NCBI RefSeq assembly: GCF_031010195.1
Contig: NZ_JAUAMC010000002.1
Span: forward strand, 248,001 to 312,000
Length of the DNA stretch: 64,000 nt
Direction of reading: 5' to 3'
DNA from: Halomonas sp. SpR8
Lineage (GTDB): Bacteria; Pseudomonadota; Gammaproteobacteria; Pseudomonadales; Halomonadaceae
Shown here piece by piece: positions 53,548 through 64,000 of the stretch; positions within the stretch are counted from its first letter, which is position 1; every line of letters begins with the position of its first letter. The translations under genes and the position numbers were made by a program. The notes beneath the pieces were generated by a model, which saw nothing but the letters and a program-made list of their open reading frames with translations, ran no database searches and was not told the origin of the DNA.

Positions 53548-55608
53548 ATGGATACCTGCTTGACCCAACGCCCAAACGCTTTACCTCCCCTAGCGGCATT
53601 AACCACGCCAACACTTACCTGGAACGAGGGAGCGCCTCACTCGCAGGCGTTTGATGATGTCTATTTCACCCGTGGCGATGGGCGAGCGGAAACCGAGCAT
53701 GTCTTTCTTGACGCCAACCACCTTCCTGAACGCTTTGCCGCTTGGCAGGCAACGCGCCCCTTCGTAATCGGGGAAACGGGATTTGGCACCGGCCTCAACA
53801 TGCTCTGCGCTTGGGCCTGTTTTGAACAACATGCGTCCCCTAATGCCCGCCTGCATCTGTTATCCACAGAGAAATTTCCCCTTGAGCGGCATGCGCTTGA
53901 ACAAGCGCTCTCGAGCTGGCCTTCACTCGCCCGTTATGCACACACGCTGTGTGCCCAGTGGCCCGCTCCGGTAAGCGGCATTCACCGCCTGCACTTAACC
54001 GAGCGCGTCACGCTTGACCTCCACTTCGGTGATACCACCGAACGCTTAGCGCAATTAGACGGCCAGGTCGACGCCTGGTTTTTAGACGGCTTTGCGCCCT
54101 CTAAGAATCCCGATATGTGGCAGCCTGAGCTATTTAACGCCATGGCCGCCCGCTCGCGCCCTGGCGCTACTTTCGCGACGTTTACCTGCGCGGGGATTGT
54201 TAAGCGCGGCTTGAGAGCGGCAGGCTTTAACTGGAAAAAAGTGCTGGGTTATGGCCGCAAACGAGAAATGCTTGCGGGCAGTATCGAGACGCCGCCCGTC
54301 GACCAGCGCCGCCAATCAACACCTTGGTTTACCCCACCGCCGGTGACGGCTGTAAAGCACGATGCGATGAACGTAGCGATGCACGTAGCAGTAGTCGGTG
54401 CAGGCCTTGCAGGAAGTAGCATGGCGGCAGCGCTGGCTAGACGTGGCATTAAGATGACGGTCATTGAGCGCGAAGCCCCCGGCGCGGGCGGCTCGGGCAA
54501 TCGCCAGGGCGTGCTGTATGTAAAGCTCGCCGCTGAGACCAATCACCAGAGCCGTGTTTATCTCGCGGGATTACTCTATAGCCAGCGCTGGCTGGCGCAG
54601 CAGCACGCCTCCCAAGCCTTATGGCAGCCCTGCGGCGTGGTGCAACTGGCGAGTAGCGATAAAGAGGCTCACCGTCAGCAGCGTTTTATTAACAACCACC
54701 CACTGCCCAGTGACGTCGTCACCTGCATGGAGAATCCGACGCTAGCCGCTACGGCAGGCATAAGGGTTGACGCCCCCCACGGGCTCTATTATCCACAGGC
54801 AGGCTGGGTACGCCCTAAGGCGCTTTGTGAGCACTTGCTTAGCCAGCCAGGCGTTAGCGTGCAGCAAGGCGACGTTACCTCACTGACCCAACGTGAGGGT
54901 GGCTGGCAGCTTAATCTTGCCGATGGCAGCACATTCGAGGCGGATCAGGTGGTGATTGCCAGCGCCCATTTAGCCAATCGCTTTGCCCAAACCGAAGCGC
55001 TGCCGCTGCAGTCGGTGCGCGGCCAGATTAGCGAAATGAACCTGCCTGAATCAGTATCTGGCCCCAAACGGGTGGTTTGCGCGGGGGGCTATGTCGCCCC
55101 AGCTCTGGATGGCGTGCTGACCTTCGGCGCCAGCTTTGTGCCTAATAACGCCACAATCGATGTGACGGCGGAGGATCACCAGCGCAATATTGATGAGCTG
55201 CGTCAAACGCTGCCTGCATTGATAGAAGAGCTAGAACAGGCGGGAGCAAAGCTTACCCCTGCAAACCTAAAGGGCCGCACGGCGGTGCGTGCAGCAAGCC
55301 CCGACAAAACCCCTTACGCAGGGCCAGTGCCGGTAGCCGAGGCGTGGCGCGCTGACTATGCGCTGCTCAGCAAAGATGCCACTCGCGTGGCGGATACGCC
55401 TGGCGAGCACTACCCCGGTCTGTGGATATCGACGGCCCACGGCTCGCGGGGATTGGCCAGCGCACCACTGTGCGCCGAGGTGATTGCCTCACGAATATGC
55501 GATGAACCAATGCCACTTGAAGCGCCGCTGGTAGATCATCTTCACCCAGGGCGGCGGATTATCAGTGCGATTATTCGCGGCGCGAACACTTTAGGCACCT
55601 CTGATTAG
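53548..55608 (+). CDS. mnmC: Bifunctional tRNA 5-methylaminomethyl-2-thiouridine biosynthesis protein MnmC
   Basis: The 686-aa two-domain enzyme completes mnm5s2U34 in tRNA. The N-terminal methyltransferase half (MnmC2/MnmD) has VIGETGFGTGLNMLCAWACF and WFLDGFAPSKNPDMWQPEL. The C-terminal FAD-dependent oxidoreductase half starts at about residue 275 with VAVVGAGLAGSSMAAALARR and ends with YPGLWISTAHGSRGLASAPL. Length and order are normal. Two exact TTATCCACA sequences occur inside the gene (53860 and 54789). It converges on yheU with a 9-bp gap. Confidence 0.96.
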   Translation: MDTCLTQRPNALPPLAALTTPTLTWNEGAPHSQAFDDVYFTRGDGRAETEHVFLDANHLPERFAAWQATRPFVIGETGFGTGLNMLCAWACFEQHASPNARLHLLSTEKFPLERHALEQALSSWPSLARYAHTLCAQWPAPVSGIHRLHLTERVTLDLHFGDTTERLAQLDGQVDAWFLDGFAPSKNPDMWQPELFNAMAARSRPGATFATFTCAGIVKRGLRAAGFNWKKVLGYGRKREMLAGSIETPPVDQRRQSTPWFTPPPVTAVKHDAMNVAMHVAVVGAGLAGSSMAAALARRGIKMTVIEREAPGAGGSGNRQGVLYVKLAAETNHQSRVYLAGLLYSQRWLAQQHASQALWQPCGVVQLASSDKEAHRQQRFINNHPLPSDVVTCMENPTLAATAGIRVDAPHGLYYPQAGWVRPKALCEHLLSQPGVSVQQGDVTSLTQREGGWQLNLADGSTFEADQVVIASAHLANRFAQTEALPLQSVRGQISEMNLPESVSGPKRVVCAGGYVAPALDGVLTFGASFVPNNATIDVTAEDHQRNIDELRQTLPALIEELEQAGAKLTPANLKGRTAVRAASPDKTPYAGPVPVAEAWRADYALLSKDATRVADTPGEHYPGLWISTAHGSRGLASAPLCAEVIASRICDEPMPLEAPLVDHLHPGRRIISAIIRGANTLGTSD

Positions 55609-55617
55609 CCGAAAGAT

Positions 55618-55892
55618 TTAGATATCACCCTCTTCCTCATCGTCGGCTATATCTCTGCCAAACGACCGCCATCGAGCCAGAGTCATCACTTCGGTCATCT
55701 CTAGCTCTAAATCATGGGCGATGATTAGCTCGTTGCGTTCAAGCTGCTTTTTCAGCTCGGCTACCCAGCCGTGCATTCCCTCGCCCGTGGTATCGGTGGT
55801 GTCGTAGCCTTGGCGCGTCACAAATGCCTCTAGTAACGCATCAAGGGTTTCCGGTGGCAGCATTCTGGCGGGCACTTCAATAAAACGACTCA

Positions 55893-55893
<1 letters not shown>
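55618..55893 (-). CDS. yheU: YheU-family small protein
   Basis: The 91-aa cytoplasmic protein begins IEVPARMLPPETLDALLEAF, then VTRQGYDTT and a charged C-terminus (ELKKQLERNELIIAHDLELE). The IxVPxxxLxPETLxxLxExF(V)xREGTDYG-like pattern is the YheU family. Function is unknown. I start at ATG 55893, whose first A-T bases overlap the ligA TAA stop by one base; this implies translational coupling to ligA. Confidence 0.85.
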
Positions 55894-57938
<2,045 letters not shown>

Positions 57939-58030
57939 TTAATGGGTTCCAGTACTAGCGAATAGCGGCCACAATCAATGCAAAGCCTAAAGAGTGTCAA
58001 AAAGAGTAGAAATGGTTCGTATTGAACAAA

Positions 58031-58062
58031 AACACCCGCCTTCTGGCAAGAAGGCGGGTGTT
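58031..58062 (-). terminator. Strong zipA terminator
   Basis: A perfect 14-bp stem AACACCCGCCTTCT / AGAAGGCGGGTGTT with a 4-nt loop, 17 bp after the zipA stop, is followed on the minus strand by a T-run (TTTTTG, starting within the stem end). It separates zipA from ligA transcripts. Confidence 0.92.
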
Positions 58063-58078
58063 GAGCAGCAGGAGTGGC

Positions 58079-59911
58079 TTAGCGAGCTTGCATATGCCGG
58101 TGCAGGCGGTGGCGGCGCTCAAACTCCCGTACCCGTTGGCGGGCAAATTCGATCGTTTGAGCGGTCATCACGCTACGGTTTTCATCTTTCAATTCGCCGC
58201 CCATATGACGCACCACCACCATGGCGGTTTCCACCATCGCTTCAAACGCGGCAGAGCTGTCAATGGCACCAGGTAGCGGCATCAGTAGCGTAATACCGGG
58301 CGTCATAAACTCATCCATCTCTTCAATGGGGAAGGTGCCGGGCTTCACTATGTTAACCATTGAGAACTGCAGCTCGCTGTCTTCACTTTCCGTCTCAAAG
58401 CGATGGAAAATGCCCATCTCGCGGCTGTAGCGCAAACCACACACCATCATCAGCTCAAGCAATTTACTACCGTCGAAACCTTCTGGATCACGCGACAGTA
58501 TGCTGATCACCACCACTTCTTCAGCGTTAGAGAGCGTCTCTTTAGCGTGTTCGCCGCTGACATCATGGCGTAAGGCTTTTTCTAATGTGGGATGAACACG
58601 CACACGCTCTTCTGCGGCACGATCGTCATAGGCCATATCGCTGGCATAATCGGTTTGGTCATCGAAGCCAGCAAGGTGCTCTTCTGAATAGGAACCCTCA
58701 TCATAAGAATTTTCTTCATAGCCGGCATGGCCAGAATGCTCATAGCGAAGAGCCTCTTCTTCAGCAAGACGCTGCTGAGCGGAAAGCCTCTCTGCGGCTG
58801 CGGCATTAGCCGCTGCTTCGCGTGCCTGAGCTTGTTCTTGAGCTAGGCGTGCGCGCTCAGCGTCAGCGGCTTCTTTCGCTTCACGGCGCTGTTCGGCTTC
58901 AAGCGCTTTACGCTCTGCCTTTTGCTTGGCCAAGGCTTTATCGCGCACCGCTTTCTCGGCCTTTTTACGCTGTTTCTCTTTTCGCAGCTCGATCAAACGG
59001 CGCTTCAGAGAACGCCCCATGCCTTCAAAGTCAACCAGCCGATACTCATCAACTTGGTGATCGTCGAGTTCTTCTTGCTCGCCCACGGTGTCAGAACGCA
59101 ACTGACGCCGTTTAGGTGAATGCTCATTGGCATGTTTGGCAAATACAGCATCTTCCGGCTCAGCGCGCAGCACTGGCTCAGCGTCGTAAGAAGGCTGAGC
59201 TGTCTTTTCAGGATCTGAAGCCGTATCACTCGCACTTATCGACATTGCGTCAGTTGCAGCAGGTTTAGCCGCCATGGGCTCATGCTCGGCCGCTTCATTG
59301 ACCGTTTCATCAGACGAACTTGACGCTACAGGTGAATGAGCAGATTGCTCTGCTTCATGAGGCGGCTGCACAGCAGCGTCAACATGGGCGTTAGACGTGT
59401 CCGCTGTCGACTTATCGGTCATCGAAAGGCTTGGTTCGCGACGCTCATGCTCAGTCGGCATGGATGTAGGTGTAGATGAAGCCGTAGAGGACGCAACTGG
59501 ATCGGCGGTCATTGCAGCGGCCGTTGGCTGCTGTGCAATAGAGGCTGCTTTATCCGCTTTATCCGCTTTACGTTTAGCCGCTTTAGCCGAAGCGGAACGT
59601 CTAAACTCAGCAAGCACCCTGGAAGGCCCAGGATGCTCTTGACGTTCTAACTTTGGCTTATTGCCTAAGCCGCTATAGTCAGCAGGCTTAACGACTCTGG
59701 CACCGCCATTCGGAAGTTCCCAATTGATCTCAGCTTCTTTAGCTGCTTCATCCGGGTCGTCTAGCGAACTTCCGGAAGCATCTTTACCTGCCAGATCAAG
59801 GCGGGGTACACGACGCTGACGTTGAAATCTTCGCGCACCGTCTATAACGATGAGCGATACCAACGCCAGCCCTAAAATGATTAACCACTCTCTTAGTTCC
59901 ATGTCGAACAT
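58079..59911 (-). CDS. zipA: Cell division protein ZipA, with very long linker
   Basis: This is an inner-membrane anchor for FtsZ. The N-terminal membrane helix is LREWLIILGLALVSLIVIDG, followed by a basic segment. The C-terminal FtsZ-binding domain spans about residues 465-605 (VVVISILSRDPEGFDGSKLL; MGIFHRFETE; FSMVNIVKPGTFP). At 610 aa it is nearly twice E. coli ZipA (328 aa). The extra length is a low-complexity acidic/Ala/Ser linker plus a Lys/Arg/Glu/Ala-rich predicted coiled coil at about 300-390. The start is ATG 59911 or 59902. It is followed by a strong terminator. Confidence 0.9.
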   Translation of the reverse strand: MFDMELREWLIILGLALVSLIVIDGARRFQRQRRVPRLDLAGKDASGSSLDDPDEAAKEAEINWELPNGGARVVKPADYSGLGNKPKLERQEHPGPSRVLAEFRRSASAKAAKRKADKADKAASIAQQPTAAAMTADPVASSTASSTPTSMPTEHERREPSLSMTDKSTADTSNAHVDAAVQPPHEAEQSAHSPVASSSSDETVNEAAEHEPMAAKPAATDAMSISASDTASDPEKTAQPSYDAEPVLRAEPEDAVFAKHANEHSPKRRQLRSDTVGEQEELDDHQVDEYRLVDFEGMGRSLKRRLIELRKEKQRKKAEKAVRDKALAKQKAERKALEAEQRREAKEAADAERARLAQEQAQAREAAANAAAAERLSAQQRLAEEEALRYEHSGHAGYEENSYDEGSYSEEHLAGFDDQTDYASDMAYDDRAAEERVRVHPTLEKALRHDVSGEHAKETLSNAEEVVVISILSRDPEGFDGSKLLELMMVCGLRYSREMGIFHRFETESEDSELQFSMVNIVKPGTFPIEEMDEFMTPGITLLMPLPGAIDSSAAFEAMVETAMVVVRHMGGELKDENRSVMTAQTIEFARQRVREFERRHRLHRHMQAR

Positions 59912-60952
59912 TCCATGGTCGTCTTGCCGGTTGCTAAGGCACGGTGTCTAAAAGTTCATGCCTGAATATAGGTAACAGCTATTAAATGAATACTTGCATC
60001 AATGTTACCAAGCATAGCGCGATTACTATCAAAAGGGCCAATTTTTGCCGCATTTAACGTGATTTTCACGTGCTAGCGAAGTTATGACACTATTTAAGGC
60101 GGAAAATTCGACCTTAACTTCAAACAAAAGTGCCCCGAGTTTTTGCTCTCACACTTATAAAGTGCTTTATAAAGGAATCCTGATCGCTAGAAAAGCCATT
60201 TTGACACACAATTCGCCTGCGACTGCTTGATCCATCTATAAGTAATAGGGGTAATATAGTTAAGTTGAGCGCTTTAGGACATTTTTTTTACGCATTCGGC
60301 AAATATTGGTCAGCAAATTATTAATCAAACCCACTATGTTATTACCCTCTTGCCCAAAATTCTTCCGCTGCAGAGCTTAACCGGGCTACGGGTCGCGTTA
60401 GGTGTATTTGCACATCAATATCCTATCTTTCATCCAGCACACGCACTAAACAAAAACCCATAACCTACTGATATAAAATTATTTTTTTGAGATAAACCAC
60501 TCCTTTACCCTCTAACGCCATCGACATTAACACCGCGGCCAAGCGGCTACTAAACGTTGCTTTAAGCGCTAAAACACCTGTATTACCCGATAAACGGTGA
60601 GCCACAATACGGCCAAGCCCCGATCTTCTGTACATGCCAAATAAGGCAGTTGGTGGGGAGCAATATCGTGGCTAAGTATGCTGTTCCTTAATGCGATCAA
60701 CGTATCCTCCCCCACTTGCTTGCTGACAAACTGCTCTTGAGCCAGCAGCGAAGTCACCGCTGGATGGCGATGACAAAGCAAAAAAGCACCTCCCTATGCA
60801 CCAGCAACTTCTCACAGCCGGCCGGCTGACCGCTACCGTAATGGGCAGGCTGACGATAATGTCTGGGTCTATTCGGCAGGCGGCAACGAATTTTTATGCG
60901 ATAACCCGCGCACTGGGTGAAAGTTAAGGGTGAAGGTGAATAGCGAAGGCGC
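59912..60952. other. 1-kb gap between smc and zipA with one weak ORF
   Basis: The stretch is unusually long for a pair that is normally adjacent. The 59912-60560 part is A+T-richer, without coding signal, and presumably carries the zipA promoter. On the minus strand at 60569-60781 a 70-codon frame starts with TTG 7 bp after GGGAGG (QEQFVSKQVGEDTLIALRNS). I recognise no family and give it about one chance in four of being real. A 43-codon plus-strand frame at 60795 is weaker still. Confidence 0.35.
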
Positions 60953-63900
60953 TTAATCGATCAACGCTGCGGCCTCTTCGACACCCACTGAAACTAACCG
61001 CGATACGCCGGGCTCTTGCATGGTCACCCCCATTAAGCGCTCGGCGGCTTCCATGGCAATCTTGTTGTGGGTGATGTAGATAAACTGCACGTTTTCCGAC
61101 ATCTCTTTTACCAGCTTGGCGTAACGGCCTACGTTGGCATCGTCCAGCGGCGCATCGACCTCATCCAACATACAGAACGGCGCAGGGTTAAGCTGAAAGA
61201 TCGCAAACACCAGCGACAAAGCAGTCAGCGCTTTTTCGCCGCCCGAGAGCAGATGAATCGTGCTGTTCTTCTTACCTGGCGGGCGCGCCATAATCGCCAC
61301 GCCGGTTTCTAACAGATCATCGCCAGTGAGCGTTAGCCATGCGGCGCCGCCGCCGAATACGCGAGGGAAAAGGGTTTGTAGCCCGGTATTGACCTGATCA
61401 AAGGTTTCCCGAAAGCGCACGCGGGTCTCTTGATCAATCCGCTTAATCGCCCGTTCGAGGGTTTCAAGTGCTTCAGTCAATTCGGCATGCTGCGCTTCTA
61501 AGTAGTTGCGCCGCTCCGCCTGCTGATCGTACTCCTCAATGGCGGCGAGGTTGATCGCCCCCAGGCGGCGAATTTTGTCCGTGGTACTTTCCAGGCGCTC
61601 TTGCCAGTTCGCTTCAGTGGCTTCTGCTGGCAGTTGTTCAGCCAGGGTGTCGGCGTTATGGCCAAGTTCCGCTAATTGCTCGTCCTGAGTGGCGGCTTTT
61701 AGTGCCAGCGCCTGAACATCCATGCGACGCTGCTGGAGCTGCTCGCGACTCTGTTCCAGATTGCGTTCATGCTGCTGGCGGGCCAACTCATCGTTACGCA
61801 GCTGCTCTGCCAACCCCTGAGCCTGCTGTTTAGTGGCGTTTAAGCGCTCCTCCTGCTGCTCGCGCTGGTGGAGCAGCTCTTCGAGCTCTTCCCCGGCTAG
61901 CTCGTCGGGCTCGATCAACATTTCCCGCGATTCTTCCAGCTCGGCAATCCGCAGCGATAGGCGCTCTTCAGAGTCGCTGGAGCGCGCCTGCTGGGAGCGC
62001 AGGCTTTCGCGTTCGGTACTTAAACGTTCTCGCTCAAGTGCCAGCGCCTGCTGCTGCGCTTTAAGCGGGGCATGCTGCTGAGTGAGTTGCTCTCGTGCTT
62101 CACGCTGCCGGTTGCGCTGCTCTGCGCTGGCTTCCCGCGCTTGCGCTGCGCTCTCCAGCTGTTCCATCGCCACATCCCAGTGGGCGCGTTGTTCGTCGAT
62201 GGTAAGCGCTAACTCTGCTTCATCTTCTTGCAATTGGGCAAGTTCAGCATCGAGCTCAGTGGCGCGACTTTCTAGATGTTCCAGGCGTTGGGCGAGGCTG
62301 CGTTCTTTTACCGCCAGTTGCTGTAGAGAAGCGGCGTGAGCCCGCTCCTGCTCGGCCTGCTGTTCACGGGACTGCTCAAGCGCTTCAATCGTCTCGCTAG
62401 CAGCCTCACACTGCTCTTCTGCCAGCGCCAGCGCATCTTCTTCACTCTCGCGCTGGGCGGTTAGTTCGGCGTAGCGGCGACGCGTTAACAGCAGCCCATC
62501 AATACCTTCACCGTTGGCCTGTTGATGCACCCAGCCACGGCCCAGCCAGACACCATCCTGGCTTACCACGCTTTCGCCGGGCGCCAGGTGCGCGACTTGC
62601 TGCTGGGCCTCTTCGGCTGTTTGGGTATAGTGAATACTTGCTAACCATTCACCCAAGGCACCTGCGCCTTTCACCAAGCTATCCAAACGCTGTCCAGACG
62701 CTGAAACAGTGGGGGACGTCTGGTCGATTAAGCACCAGTCGGTCGCCAAGGCTTCGGGCAGTGCGGCTAGCTGGTGGCGAGCCACCATACGGGCATTTAA
62801 CCAGGGCGCCAGCAGCCACGAAGTAAGTGCTTCCCAACCGGGCCCTACCTGCAGCACTTCACCTAGCTGAGGGGCGTCCGCCAAACCGTGCGCTTCGAGA
62901 GTCGTGCTGATGGCGGGGTCGTGATCCGCCAAGGCGGCGTCCATTAACGCTTTGAGTGATGCTAGCTCACCCTGACGTTGACTGAGTTCTGCGCGCTGGT
63001 GATCTCGCGACTGGGTAGCCTGCTGATAAGCCGCTTTGGCATCGCTATAACGCTGCTGCCACTGATCACGCTGGGTTTGAAAACCTTCCGACTGCTGCCG
63101 GGCATCTGCTAACTGGGCTTCACACACGGCGTGCTCTTCGCGCAGGGCGGTGAGGTCGGCCACCTCGCTACGCTGCTGGCGGCGACGCTGGTTTTCCGCC
63201 TGCAGGCGAGCGATGCGCTGTTCAAGGTCGCGCAACTGATCCTGGCTGCGATCTGCATCGCGGCTGGTATCCCGCCAGCGGGTTTCGGCATCGGCCCACT
63301 GCTGCTCAGCGGCTTCCAGCGCTGGCGAAGCATCGGCGAGCGCCTGTTCAAGGCTTTCGAGCTGCTCTTCTAGCGCTTCGTGTTCAGGCAGCAGATCCTC
63401 AAAACGCTCGTCAATCGCCGCAAGGCGCGTTTGATCGCCCTCGCTGACCCGGCGCTGCTCGTCTAACTCGCGGCGGGCGGTAGCAATATCACTGGCAAGC
63501 TGGGTTTCACGGCTGCGGCGGTGGGCCTGATCCTGTTCTAAGCGGGCAATGCGCGTAGTGGTTTCAAAGAACTGCTGCTGGTGGCGGTCAAGCACCTCCG
63601 AGAGTTCATCGTGCTGCTCGCGGGCTTGCTCCAGGCGGGTTTCGCACTGGCGAACCCCAAAGACATCTTTTTCGACCGCGATTTCCAACTCGCGTACGCG
63701 ACTCTCCTGGTGTGACTGCTCGGCGCGCAGGGTGCGCCCGCGCAGCACTGCCAACTCACCCTTGAGTCGATACTCTTGCTCTTTTAGGTCTTGATAGCGT
63801 TTGGCGGCTTCGGCCTGACGCTTGAGGCGCTCGAGCTGCTTATCCAGCTCTTCGCGGATATCGTCGAGGCGCTCCAGGTTCTCCTGGGTGCGACGCATAC

Positions 63901-64000
63901 GGTTTTCGGTTTCCCGGCGACGCTCTTTATATTTGGAGATACCCGCCGCTTCTTCCAGCGTCGAGCGCAGGTCATCAGGGCGGGCTTCAATCAGCCGCGA
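60953..64000 (-). CDS. smc: Chromosome partition protein Smc (5' end outside window)
   Basis: This is a condensin ATPase, here 1015 codons of an expected 1160 or so; the Walker A head and start lie beyond 64000. The first visible residues SRLIEARPDDLRSTLEEAAG then ISKYKERRRET are the conserved end of the N-terminal head. A long coiled coil follows, then the hinge (about residues 340-500 of the visible part: LGEVLQVGPGWEALTSWLLA), the return coiled coil and the C-terminal head with the ABC signature LLSGGEKALTALSLVFAI and Walker B FCMLDEVDAPLDD. It ends with the D-loop region and YITHNKIAMEAA. The gene is intact as far as seen. Confidence 0.96.
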   Translation of the reverse strand, partial: SRLIEARPDDLRSTLEEAAGISKYKERRRETENRMRRTQENLERLDDIREELDKQLERLKRQAEAAKRYQDLKEQEYRLKGELAVLRGRTLRAEQSHQESRVRELEIAVEKDVFGVRQCETRLEQAREQHDELSEVLDRHQQQFFETTTRIARLEQDQAHRRSRETQLASDIATARRELDEQRRVSEGDQTRLAAIDERFEDLLPEHEALEEQLESLEQALADASPALEAAEQQWADAETRWRDTSRDADRSQDQLRDLEQRIARLQAENQRRRQQRSEVADLTALREEHAVCEAQLADARQQSEGFQTQRDQWQQRYSDAKAAYQQATQSRDHQRAELSQRQGELASLKALMDAALADHDPAISTTLEAHGLADAPQLGEVLQVGPGWEALTSWLLAPWLNARMVARHQLAALPEALATDWCLIDQTSPTVSASGQRLDSLVKGAGALGEWLASIHYTQTAEEAQQQVAHLAPGESVVSQDGVWLGRGWVHQQANGEGIDGLLLTRRRYAELTAQRESEEDALALAEEQCEAASETIEALEQSREQQAEQERAHAASLQQLAVKERSLAQRLEHLESRATELDAELAQLQEDEAELALTIDEQRAHWDVAMEQLESAAQAREASAEQRNRQREAREQLTQQHAPLKAQQQALALERERLSTERESLRSQQARSSDSEERLSLRIAELEESREMLIEPDELAGEELEELLHQREQQEERLNATKQQAQGLAEQLRNDELARQQHERNLEQSREQLQQRRMDVQALALKAATQDEQLAELGHNADTLAEQLPAEATEANWQERLESTTDKIRRLGAINLAAIEEYDQQAERRNYLEAQHAELTEALETLERAIKRIDQETRVRFRETFDQVNTGLQTLFPRVFGGGAAWLTLTGDDLLETGVAIMARPPGKKNSTIHLLSGGEKALTALSLVFAIFQLNPAPFCMLDEVDAPLDDANVGRYAKLVKEMSENVQFIYITHNKIAMEAAERLMGVTMQEPGVSRLVSVGVEEAAALID

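Noticed and set aside
60795..60926. 43-codon plus-strand frame before the smc stop
   Set aside because: No ribosome site and no family similarity; it overlaps the promoter-like or leader region of another candidate frame.

Overview
The window reads as a piece of chromosome from a moderately halophilic gammaproteobacterium of the Halomonas type (Halomonadaceae). The basis is gene content and order: guaB-guaA next to xseA, argA, a PiT phosphate transporter with its DUF47 partner, mnmC, and smc-zipA-ligA, all in moderately G+C-rich DNA with gammaproteobacterial protein sequences. The species assignment is an inference; there is no rRNA gene here. I saw no tRNA, rRNA, CRISPR array or complete insertion sequence.

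Layout. (1) 1-6.4 kb: an AdeAB/MexAB-like RND efflux pump (adaptor and permease), followed by the start of a DHA2-type MFS exporter, is transcribed away from an AdeRS-like response regulator and histidine kinase. (2) About 6.5-36 kb: an accessory region made of small divergent regulator/enzyme or regulator/transporter pairs (HxlR/quinone reductase, LysR/cupin, zinc alcohol dehydrogenase/LysR, LysR/EamA, MFS/TetR, LysR/SDR), mixed with gene relics, large direct duplications (a 529-bp TauE/AraC block and a roughly 1-kb DUF808 block), a family of 29-nt hairpins, and toxin-antitoxin or defence modules: RhuM-Fic with a DUF6933 partner, HipBA, and AbiEi/AbiEii. The region ends in a strongly A+T-rich three-gene operon at 30.9-36.0 kb. 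This operon encodes a giant sensor kinase, a stand-alone receiver, and a receiver fused to a nucleoside phosphorylase, with 4-bp gene overlaps. It matches the anti-phage system Detocs (DtcABC), in which a kinase activates an ATP-cleaving effector. (3) 36.2-41.1 kb: core guaA, guaB and xseA. The accessory region abuts the 3' end of guaA, a known island insertion site. (4) 41.1-64 kb: mostly core genes: a stress-type SDR, a class III aminotransferase with a CMD-family protein, argA, phosphate uptake (PiT and DUF47), a CYTH triphosphatase, a voltage-gated ion channel with a zinc-ribbon tail, a periplasmic HAD phosphatase, yciO, the PHP nuclease gene yciV/rnm, yciI, mnmC, yheU, ligA, zipA and the 5'-truncated smc.

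The strongest biological story is the concentration of at least four defence or toxin modules beside guaA, led by the Detocs-like operon. Secondary points are the duplicated blocks with reciprocally truncated genes, the conserved TGAGCCGA-N13-TCGGCTCA hairpin family, two poly-C tracts inside the efflux-pump sensor kinase, two matched candidate operators upstream of the TetR/MFS pair, and three exact DnaA boxes within 2.1 kb around mnmC.
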